In this document: positions 54,585-62,187 of the stretch, piece by piece
Layout of the letters: the number at the start of each line of letters is the position of its first letter
Position numbering within the stretch: the first letter of the stretch is position 1
From: Aliiglaciecola sp. 3_MG-2023
GTDB lineage: Bacteria > Pseudomonadota > Gammaproteobacteria > Enterobacterales > Alteromonadaceae
Direction of reading: 5' to 3'
NCBI RefSeq assembly: GCF_030548205.1
Contig: NZ_JAUORV010000005.1
Span: 124,001 to 188,000 of the forward strand
Length of the DNA: 64,000 bases
The notes under the pieces: model-generated
Databases searched by the model: none
Seen by the model: only the letters and a program-made list of their open reading frames with translations
What the model was told of the DNA's origin: nothing
Program-made: the position numbers and the translations under genes

Positions 54585-55616
54585 TTATTGTTTTGGAATA
54601 GGCGCATTTTCATCTAATAATCCTGCTTGCTGTAGACTTTGCCAAAACTCACTGGGAATCGTTTGCTGAAATAACTCTATGGTTTTTTGAATTCGCGATA
54701 TATTGCCAAGGCCTGGAATTACCGACGCAACTGCTGGATGGGCGAGGGGAAACTGCAAAGCCGCCGCCGCTAAAGTCACATCATATTGCTGACAAATGTC
54801 TTCAATTTTTGCCACACGGTCGATAATCGCTGGTGACGCTGGTGCATAGTTATAGTAAGGGGTGTTAGTACCATTAACACCAGTAGCTAAAATACCTGAA
54901 TTATAAGGGCCACCAATAATGATCGAACAATTTTGTTGTTCACATTTAGGTAAGAAGGTTTGTAACGACTGTTGTTCGAGTAAGCTATAGCGCCCAGCCA
55001 ATAAGAAGCAATCCCAATCACCGTAGTCCAACGCTTGTTCGCAGACTTGGTATTCATTTACCCCTAAACCAATTGCTTTTACCAGGCCTTGGGAACGTAA
55101 TTCATTCATGGCCTTATAACCACCTTGCATGGCGATAGGGAAGTGTTTGTCATTGGCATCGCCATGGGTGTCACGGCCAATATCATGCATATATAAGATG
55201 TCGATACGATCTATACCTAACCGTTGAATACTATCTTCAAAGGACCGCATAATACCGTCGTAGCTATAGTCGTAGTGGATATCGAAAGGCATAGGCGATA
55301 CGAAACCATGTCGAGTATGGGCATAACCAGCAGGCTTAAGTAGACGACCCACCTTAGTCGATAGTATGTAGTCTTTACCCTGAAGAGGGCGCAACATATC
55401 TCCGGTACGACGTTCACTGAGCCCTTGCCCATAATGAGGGGCAGTATCGAAGTGCCGAAAGCCAGCTTGCCATGCTGCAGTTAGAATTGACTTGGCGTCT
55501 TCATCGCTGATGGCTTGGTATAAATTACCCATAGGAGCACAACCAAATCCAAGGGTGTCGATTTGTAGCTGAGTCGTGCCTATCTGTTTTTTTGCTATAA
55601 CTGGTTTATTTGACAT
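54585..55616 (-). CDS. L-fucose dehydrogenase (aldo/keto reductase)
   Basis: A 343-residue aldo/keto reductase. The barrel tetrad is Asp57 and Tyr62 (FDTAPHYGQGLSERRTG), Lys88 (LSTKVG) and the YMHDIGRD His. The HYGQGLSERRTG stretch matches L-fucose (D-threo-aldose 1-) dehydrogenases. It oxidises the C1 of L-fucose with NAD(P), giving the 1,5-lactone, the first step of the pathway. Its start overlaps the lldD-type gene by 11 bases, indicating translational coupling. Confidence 0.86.
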   Translation of the reverse strand: MSNKPVIAKKQIGTTQLQIDTLGFGCAPMGNLYQAISDEDAKSILTAAWQAGFRHFDTAPHYGQGLSERRTGDMLRPLQGKDYILSTKVGRLLKPAGYAHTRHGFVSPMPFDIHYDYSYDGIMRSFEDSIQRLGIDRIDILYMHDIGRDTHGDANDKHFPIAMQGGYKAMNELRSQGLVKAIGLGVNEYQVCEQALDYGDWDCFLLAGRYSLLEQQSLQTFLPKCEQQNCSIIIGGPYNSGILATGVNGTNTPYYNYAPASPAIIDRVAKIEDICQQYDVTLAAAALQFPLAHPAVASVIPGLGNISRIQKTIELFQQTIPSEFWQSLQQAGLLDENAPIPKQ

Positions 55617-56781
55617 AACTATCAGCCTTTACTGGATTGACTAAAAACTGAGGCAAATCATCCACTTTTGCGCAACCAAGTTGATTCATCACTTGTTCAA
55701 GCTGAATTTTTAGGCAATTAATCATATGCTCGCCACCTTTTTTGCCTAAAGCGCCGACACTGTATACAAAAGGACGACCTAAGAACGTGAAGTTTGCACC
55801 ACAGGCTAATGCCGAGGCGATGTTAGTACCTGAACGCAGGCCGCTATCCATAAAAATTTTGATATCTTGGCCATAGTTAGCCGCAGCTAATTGCAAAGGT
55901 TTTACGGGGGACTCGCCCACATCTAATTGGCGCGCACCATGATTCGACATAATCACTGCGTCAGCCCCAAGGGAAATAGCCGCAGCCACATCTTCTTGGT
56001 TTATTAAACCTTTAATGACTAGCGGGCCTTGCCAAAATTCACGTATAGGTTTGAGCCCTTCAAGATCAACTCGCCCCATTACCGTTTTATTCATAAACGC
56101 GGCCAACTGATCTGTGGGCATGTTAGGAGGCATATAGGGCTTTAATGTTTTCATTTCTGGCTTGCCTGCCAATGCGGTTTCGTAAAACCAACGAGGTCGT
56201 GAAAGCATTTGTACTATATTTGAAATGGTCATTTTAGGGGGCATAGCCAGACCATTTTTCATGTCACGAGGTCGATAACCAAAGGTAGGTACATCTACAG
56301 TGACTACCAATACTTTATAGCCAGCCGTTTTAATTCGATTGAGTAAATCTGTTCGGATAGTGCTATCTGTAGGGTTATAAAGTTGATACCAAGCTTTACC
56401 TTCAGAAATCTCGGCAATATTTTCCAAGCTGGCAGAGGAGACCGTGCTGAGTATATATGGCACGTTTAAATCCGCTGCCGCCTTGGCTAAAATTTCTGGG
56501 GCTTTAGGCCACATCAAACCCTGCAAGCCGATGGGAGCTATGCCAAAAGGAGCATCATATTTATGACCAAATAACTCCACTGACATATCAGACTTATCGA
56601 AAGGCTTGAGCAACTGACTGCGCAACTGAATATTTTGAATATCCTGGCGGTTGCGCTGTAGGCCAAACTCTTCGTGACATCCACCTTCAAGGTAATCAAA
56701 GGCAAACCGAGGAATGCGCTTTTTTGCTCGCTGCTTCAATGACGAGGTATCCGGTAATTTATGGTCAAAAAAATTGTTCAT
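55606..56781 (-). CDS. lldD: L-lactate dehydrogenase, FMN-dependent (LldD type)
   Basis: A 391-residue FMN-dependent alpha-hydroxyacid dehydrogenase: YLEGGCHEEFG near 30-40, PIGLQGLMWP (FMN site), YQLY near 133, TVDVPTFGYRPRDMKNG with the Arg, and SNHGARQLD with catalytic His281 (the usual HGGRQLD has Ala in place of the second Gly). DSGLRSGTN binds the phosphate. In this operon it most plausibly oxidises the L-lactate produced by the diketo-fuconate hydrolase to pyruvate. The ATG shares one base with the dehydratase stop (TAATG), and its end overlaps the AKR gene. Confidence 0.85.
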   Translation of the reverse strand: MNNFFDHKLPDTSSLKQRAKKRIPRFAFDYLEGGCHEEFGLQRNRQDIQNIQLRSQLLKPFDKSDMSVELFGHKYDAPFGIAPIGLQGLMWPKAPEILAKAAADLNVPYILSTVSSASLENIAEISEGKAWYQLYNPTDSTIRTDLLNRIKTAGYKVLVVTVDVPTFGYRPRDMKNGLAMPPKMTISNIVQMLSRPRWFYETALAGKPEMKTLKPYMPPNMPTDQLAAFMNKTVMGRVDLEGLKPIREFWQGPLVIKGLINQEDVAAAISLGADAVIMSNHGARQLDVGESPVKPLQLAAANYGQDIKIFMDSGLRSGTNIASALACGANFTFLGRPFVYSVGALGKKGGEHMINCLKIQLEQVMNQLGCAKVDDLPQFLVNPVKADSYVK

Positions 56782-58112
56782 TAAGAGGCTAATTTATCTG
56801 CTGTTTTAAGACGTTTTTGCCATTCGCTACCACTTGGATAAGTATAATCTGCAAGACTTTCTTCGTACATCTCGATACTGTAACCTGGTGCCGTCGGGGC
56901 CACATAAGCGCCATCTTTAATCACGCATGGATCAATGAAATGCTCGTGCAAATGATCCACAAACTCCACAACTCGATCGGTTAAATCGGCAGAAATATGC
57001 ACATAGTCAATCATAGACAAATGCTGCACATATTCACATAAACCTACGCCGCCAGCATGGGGGCAAACAGGTTTACCAAACTTCGCTGCTAACATATAAA
57101 CCGCTAGAATTTCGTTTACACTGGCTAGGCGACAAGAGTCGATTTGGACAACGTCGATAGCATCGTTTGCGATAAGCTGTTTGAACATAATTCTGTTATG
57201 ACAATGTTCTCCGGTGGCGACTTTTATCTCGCCTATATTCTCTTTAATTTTCTTATGACCAAAAATATCGTCTGGACTGGTGGGTTCTTCAATAAACCAA
57301 GGCTTTACGTCAGCAAGTTTATTGACCCAATCTATGGCTTCATCTACTTCCCAAATTTGATTGGCATCAATCATGAGTTTTACATCTTCACCAATCACGT
57401 CGCGAGCGATTTGACAACGGCGAATATCACTTTGTAAATCCTGGCCAACTTTTAACTTGATATGTTTGAATCCTTGATCCAACGATTCTTTACATAAGCG
57501 CGCTAATTTCTCATCGCTATACCCTAACCAACCCGCTGAGGTGGTATACGATGGATAACCATTTTTTTCTAAATAGGCAATGCGCCCTTGCTTACTCGCT
57601 TGATTAGCCGTAACCATTTTTAAGGCTTCGTCTTTAGTTAGCGCATCACTAAGATAACGGAAATCGATGCAATTAACGAATTCTTCAGGAGACATATCAG
57701 CTAGTAGACGCCATAAAGGCTTACCTTCAAAACGTGCCCACATATCCCATATCGCATTCATAACGCCACCAATTGCCATGTGGATTACGCCTTTTTCTGG
57801 GCCCAACCAGCGAAGCTGGCTATCAGAGCGTAAGGCGTCGTAAAACCCGCCAATATCCTGAATAATTTCCTTAAAGTCTTTGCCAACCACTAAAAACTCT
57901 AGTGCTTCAATGGCTTTGCAACATATGTCATTACCACGGCCTATTGTGAAAATCAGGCCGTGGCCCTCGTTTCCTTGTTCCGTTTTAATGGTTAAGTAGG
58001 CTGCAGAATAGTCAGGATCTTTATTAATAGCATCTGAGCCATCTAAGGATTCTGATGTAGGAAACCGAATATCTCGGGTGACAAGGGATACTATTGAGTC
58101 TGATTGGGTCAT
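56781..58112 (-). CDS. L-fuconate dehydratase (enolase superfamily)
   Basis: A 443-residue enolase-superfamily enzyme of the mandelate-racemase group. The metal ligands fit Asp249 (MIDAN), Glu275 (FIEEP) and Glu302 (GEHC), the KxK base is Lys219-x-Lys221 and the acid His is 352 (PHAGG). These are each one residue later than the positions I recall for Xanthomonas FucD (Asp248, Glu274, Glu301, Lys220, His351), strong support for the assignment. It dehydrates L-fuconate to 2-keto-3-deoxy-L-fuconate. First gene of the operon, divergent from the IclR gene. Confidence 0.93.
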   Translation of the reverse strand: MTQSDSIVSLVTRDIRFPTSESLDGSDAINKDPDYSAAYLTIKTEQGNEGHGLIFTIGRGNDICCKAIEALEFLVVGKDFKEIIQDIGGFYDALRSDSQLRWLGPEKGVIHMAIGGVMNAIWDMWARFEGKPLWRLLADMSPEEFVNCIDFRYLSDALTKDEALKMVTANQASKQGRIAYLEKNGYPSYTTSAGWLGYSDEKLARLCKESLDQGFKHIKLKVGQDLQSDIRRCQIARDVIGEDVKLMIDANQIWEVDEAIDWVNKLADVKPWFIEEPTSPDDIFGHKKIKENIGEIKVATGEHCHNRIMFKQLIANDAIDVVQIDSCRLASVNEILAVYMLAAKFGKPVCPHAGGVGLCEYVQHLSMIDYVHISADLTDRVVEFVDHLHEHFIDPCVIKDGAYVAPTAPGYSIEMYEESLADYTYPSGSEWQKRLKTADKLAS

Positions 58113-58321
58113 TATTTTTACTCTATTTCATATTTAAAATTAAATCTCTTATATGAAAATTAATATTTTATTAACATAATGTCAATGCATTCATGGATAT
58201 TTTTAAATTTATCGCCATATCCTTAGTAGAAGGCATGTTCTTGCTCTAATAATAAATGTAACGCATTATAAGTAACACGCGGCTTTCTGGTGTTTAGCTG
58301 GCCCAAACTGGAGAATTTAGA
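58113..58321. promoter_or_regulatory. Fucose operon / iclR divergent control region
   Basis: A 209-bp AT-rich spacer between the leftward six-gene fucose operon and the rightward IclR gene. It must contain both promoters and the expected IclR operator; I could not pick a convincing palindrome by eye. Confidence 0.45.
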
Positions 58322-59119
58322 ATGACGAAACGGACAATTAGCGAAACGAGTCCTAAGCGAAAAACTTACACCGCACCTGCTTTAGAGAAGGGGTTAGATA
58401 TCCTAGAGCTGTTGGCTGCTCAAGCAGACGGCATGAATATTGGAGCAATAACCAAAAAATTAGATCGCTCAGTGGGTGAGTTATTTCGTATGTTAGCGGT
58501 GTTACAACAGCGGGGTTATGTGTCTGTAGAACCAGGAAGTGATAGATACCGGTTAACATTAAAGATGTTCGGCTTAGCCCATCGCTTTCCACCAGTGAAA
58601 CGCCTAACCAGTGCGTCAGCTCCTATCCTCCAACGGTTATCATATGATATAGAGCAATCCTGCCATTTAGTTATTTATTATGAAGGTAGGGGACATGTAG
58701 TAGTTCAGCAAGATTCTCCTTCAGAGCGCGTATTCAGCGTTAGGTTAGGGGCCGAAGCACCATTGATGAATACATGTTCTGGCCATTTGCTGCTTGCGTT
58801 TGCAGATGAAAATACCCGAAGCCAAATGTTAAGTCGAATTCCTGCACATCACCCAGATGTAGATGGTGTAGACATAGATAAGATGGTTAGAAAAGTACTG
58901 AGCCAAGGTTATGAAAGTATTCACAGTGCACAAGCACAGGGTATTCAAGATATTGGATATCCTGTATTTGACTACCGTGATCAGGCTGTTGCAGCGCTTA
59001 TTGTTCCTTTTTTCGATTACTTAGATGGTTCTCATCAGACTACTGCACAAGACGCCCATCAGCTAATTAAACAAGCAGCATTAGATATATCTACCGCTTT
59101 AGGTTACGAGCCCAGTTAG
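58322..59119 (+). CDS. IclR family transcription regulator of the fucose operon
   Basis: A 265-residue regulator with an N-terminal winged helix (about 20-80: ALEKGLDILELLAAQADGMNIGAITKKLDRSVGELFRMLAVLQQRGYV) and the C-terminal IclR effector domain (about 95-260, with RLGAEAPLMNTCSGHLLLAF and GIQDIGYPVFDYRDQAVAALIVPF). Its position opposite the fucose operon implies control of that operon and perhaps of the TonB receptor behind it. The effector is probably a pathway intermediate such as 2-keto-3-deoxy-L-fuconate. A short GAGCCC/GGGCTC hairpin (59108-59124) overlaps its stop. Confidence 0.88.
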   Translation: MTKRTISETSPKRKTYTAPALEKGLDILELLAAQADGMNIGAITKKLDRSVGELFRMLAVLQQRGYVSVEPGSDRYRLTLKMFGLAHRFPPVKRLTSASAPILQRLSYDIEQSCHLVIYYEGRGHVVVQQDSPSERVFSVRLGAEAPLMNTCSGHLLLAFADENTRSQMLSRIPAHHPDVDGVDIDKMVRKVLSQGYESIHSAQAQGIQDIGYPVFDYRDQAVAALIVPFFDYLDGSHQTTAQDAHQLIKQAALDISTALGYEPS

Positions 59120-59348
59120 GGCTCAATTAAGTCACAGAACAAAAAAAACCTCGCTAACCTGCATCCATCCCTGCAAATATCTTTAAAAATTCTCAAAACA
59201 AATATAAAAAATGTTTCCATATGTAAAATAAGCTTGCGGATGTTAATTTAATGTGAGATTCTCCCTTTAGTTTTGTAAATGTAATTACTTTTTACTGATG
59301 AAAAAGTTCGTCGGTTGATGAATGACATAACTAATTGGACACATATAG

Positions 59349-62105
59349 ATGAAAACGACTCTTACAAAAAACCCATACAAAAAAAATAAATTAGCTAACA
59401 TCATTGGTTCGGTATTCAGTGGTTTAGCATTAACTTCCATGGTTTTTGCAACAACGGCTAACGCACAAGAAGCTGACGTTGAAGTGATTCAGGTTGCAGG
59501 TATTCGAGGTAGCTTGGAAAAAGCAACGGAAGTGAAGCGTTCCCTAGATGTTGTTGCAGATGTTATATCTGCTGAAGACATTGGTAAATTTCCCGATCAA
59601 AATTTAGCTGAATCACTACAACGCGTATCCGGTGTACAGATTTCTCGAAATCGAGGTGAAGGTTCGGATGTGACTATTCGCGGCTTGAGTCCTGACTTTA
59701 CTAGAGTTAAGTTCAATGGTCGCACACTACCTTCCGCAACGGGCGGACGTAGTTTTGATTTCACTATATTACCTTCAGATTTTGTGAGTGCTTTAGAAGT
59801 TTATAAAACGCCTTCTGCCGATATGGAAGAAGGTGCGTTGTCAGCTACTATTAATGTGCGTACCCCTCGACCTCTATCTGCAGGTGAAACGTCCCTAGTC
59901 ACAAGTGTTAAAGCTGTCTATGAAGATAACTCTGGGGATACTAATCCTGATGTGTCTGCTTTATATACTTTTGTAAATGAAGATAAGTCTTTTGGTCTGA
60001 CGCTAGGCGCACATTATGATAGCCGTTCGGTTGAGTCACATATATATGAAGCCTTTGGTTTAGAACCTGGGAGTGAAGGAAGTCGAGCTCCAACGTCTAC
60101 TTTGGATTACAACTTAGATGGGGACACAAATGATTCGTTTCGGTTCAATCACGCAACTAACTTCTCCCAGTTAACAGAAGACAGAGAACGCACCACACTA
60201 TTAGCAACGTTACAATTTCGCCCCACTGCCGATACAGATATTTGGCTTGAAACCATGTATTCAGAGTTTGACGTGGCGGGCGCAATGCCACTTAACTCAT
60301 TTCGCTGGACGAATGTTTTGGGTTCGGTGGTTGATAGCAGCATTACAACTGACACTTTAGGTTCAGATGGTTTAATTGAACGATTAGAAATTGCTGGGGT
60401 AGATAACCGTAATAATGCGCGCACAACAGACTCAAACGACAAGTTAACCAGCTTTTCGTTAGGTACGAAACATACCATTGATGAAAACTGGGTGATTGAA
60501 GCCGAGCTATCTTATGCTAAATCAGAAAATAAAATTTCGACTTTATCCCATGAAGTCATTGGTCGAGCGAATGCATATTATGACTTTAGTAATGATTACG
60601 ACGGCCTTCCAGAACTAGGTTATACCGACGGTTACGATCCACTAAATGGTAGTAGTTTCCGTTCGCTGGGTTTTAACGGTAGTTTTGATCAACCCACAGA
60701 AGATACCAGTACTGATTTTAGAATAGATGTGGATCATGTTGTTGACTGGAAAATAGGTATCTATAGCGTTGAATTTGGTGCCAAGTACAGTGCCCGTGAA
60801 AAATACAATGGTTTTAGAAGTATTGGTGTGAGTTCAGAAGTATTAGCAGGCCTGTTAGGTGAGACCTATGATGCGGATATCGAAGGTGGCAGTTTTGATG
60901 CTGGCGATTATATGACGGCATACAATCCAAGTGACTTTTTTGATGGATATGGTGGCTCGACGACCTATCCAACTCAATGGTTGTCTTCTGATGTTGGTCT
61001 TTTGTTAGATGCGGTTCCGCTATCTACATTGGTGGCCAATGGCACCCTGACTGAAGGTGGCGCTAGTGAAATTAACGTTAAAGAGGATGTCATCGCAGCC
61101 TATGCTAAGTTCAACTTTGAAGGAATGGATGACAGGCTAACCGGTAACTTCGGTATTCGTATTGTATCAACTGACCAAGAATCTGACGGAAATATTCCTG
61201 ATTTTAGTACTATTCGTTTTGACCAAGGCGGGGCCGAAACTTTTGTTGATACCAGCGAAAGCTCAGTAAGTAGAAGCTACACAGAAGTGCTACCTAGTTT
61301 AAACCTCAAATATGAACTCACTGATGATGTGGTGCTACGATTTGGCGCAGCAAGAGTTATGTCTCGCCCTGATTTAACCGTGTTATCTCCTGCCACAACA
61401 ATCAATGTCAATGTTAGAACTATCAATTCAAGTAACCCTGATGTTGACCCTTTCTTAGCCGATCAGCTGGATTTCTCGGTTGAATGGTATTTTGAAGATG
61501 GTGGTATGTTCTCGGTGGCTCCTTTTGTTAAGTTTATCGACTCTTTTGTTGTGTCTTCAACTAACCAAGAAGAAGTTACCTATAGTGATTTAGATGGTAG
61601 CAATTCGGTTACCACCACCTTCACCCGTTTCTTACCTGACAATGGTAAAGGAAGTGATTTGACAGGGATTGAGTTTAATTGGCAGCAGCCGTTAGATGTA
61701 ATCATCGAGGGGTTAGGTTTTTCTGCAAACTATACCATAGTCGATGCGGATGAAATTCAGGCCTCAGAAGATGGCCCATTACTTACCCTAGATGGTCTAT
61801 CTGAGACTAGTTATAACCTAGTGGCATATTACGAAAATGATACTTTCGGTGCCCGCTTTGCCTACAACTATCGAGATGAATTTGTTAACAACGGGACTAA
61901 CTACTTTGGTGATGGGTCGTTTACAGGTGACTATAGTCAACTAGACTTTTCAGCTAGCTATAACGTGACCGAAAATGTGTCCATTGATTTTGAAGCGTTA
62001 AATATTACTGATGAAGTCTTGGTTCAAACTAACTCTTTAGGTATTAACCGTGGCTTAGAAGATGTGGGCAAACGCTTTACATTAGGTGTGCGAGCTAAGT
62101 TTTAA
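59349..62105 (+). CDS. TonB-dependent receptor for carbohydrate uptake
   Basis: A 918-residue receptor with a signal peptide (about 1-39, ending TTANAQ). The plug domain (about 48-170) holds QVAGIRGSLEKATEVKRSLDVVADVISAEDIGKFPDQNLAESLQRVSGVQISR and FTRVKFNGRTLPSATGGRSFDF, the signature of the Caulobacter-type (TIGR01782) receptors linked to glycan use; the beta-barrel ends in FTLGVRAKF. Its position next to the fucose regulator and a GH141-like gene suggests uptake of fucose-containing oligosaccharides. A strong terminator follows, so the next gene probably has its own promoter or depends on readthrough. Confidence 0.92.
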   Translation: MKTTLTKNPYKKNKLANIIGSVFSGLALTSMVFATTANAQEADVEVIQVAGIRGSLEKATEVKRSLDVVADVISAEDIGKFPDQNLAESLQRVSGVQISRNRGEGSDVTIRGLSPDFTRVKFNGRTLPSATGGRSFDFTILPSDFVSALEVYKTPSADMEEGALSATINVRTPRPLSAGETSLVTSVKAVYEDNSGDTNPDVSALYTFVNEDKSFGLTLGAHYDSRSVESHIYEAFGLEPGSEGSRAPTSTLDYNLDGDTNDSFRFNHATNFSQLTEDRERTTLLATLQFRPTADTDIWLETMYSEFDVAGAMPLNSFRWTNVLGSVVDSSITTDTLGSDGLIERLEIAGVDNRNNARTTDSNDKLTSFSLGTKHTIDENWVIEAELSYAKSENKISTLSHEVIGRANAYYDFSNDYDGLPELGYTDGYDPLNGSSFRSLGFNGSFDQPTEDTSTDFRIDVDHVVDWKIGIYSVEFGAKYSAREKYNGFRSIGVSSEVLAGLLGETYDADIEGGSFDAGDYMTAYNPSDFFDGYGGSTTYPTQWLSSDVGLLLDAVPLSTLVANGTLTEGGASEINVKEDVIAAYAKFNFEGMDDRLTGNFGIRIVSTDQESDGNIPDFSTIRFDQGGAETFVDTSESSVSRSYTEVLPSLNLKYELTDDVVLRFGAARVMSRPDLTVLSPATTINVNVRTINSSNPDVDPFLADQLDFSVEWYFEDGGMFSVAPFVKFIDSFVVSSTNQEEVTYSDLDGSNSVTTTFTRFLPDNGKGSDLTGIEFNWQQPLDVIIEGLGFSANYTIVDADEIQASEDGPLLTLDGLSETSYNLVAYYENDTFGARFAYNYRDEFVNNGTNYFGDGSFTGDYSQLDFSASYNVTENVSIDFEALNITDEVLVQTNSLGINRGLEDVGKRFTLGVRAKF

Positions 62106-62118
62106 ATAAAGCTAAACG

Positions 62119-62153
62119 ATGGGCAAAGTGCCGTTAAGCACTTTGCCCATTTT
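62119..62153 (+). terminator. Rho-independent terminator after the TonB receptor
   Basis: A perfect 13-bp stem (62119-62131 with 62138-62150) around a CGTTAA loop, followed by TTT. It lies 14 bp after the stop codon. Confidence 0.88.
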
Positions 62154-62187
62154 GATATTTTGAGTAAACAGTATGAAAGGGGTATAC

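Noticed and set aside
59108-59124. GAGCCC-AGTTA-GGGCTC hairpin at the iclR stop
   Set aside because: The stem is only 6 bp with no T tract; it is mentioned with the gene but not called a terminator.
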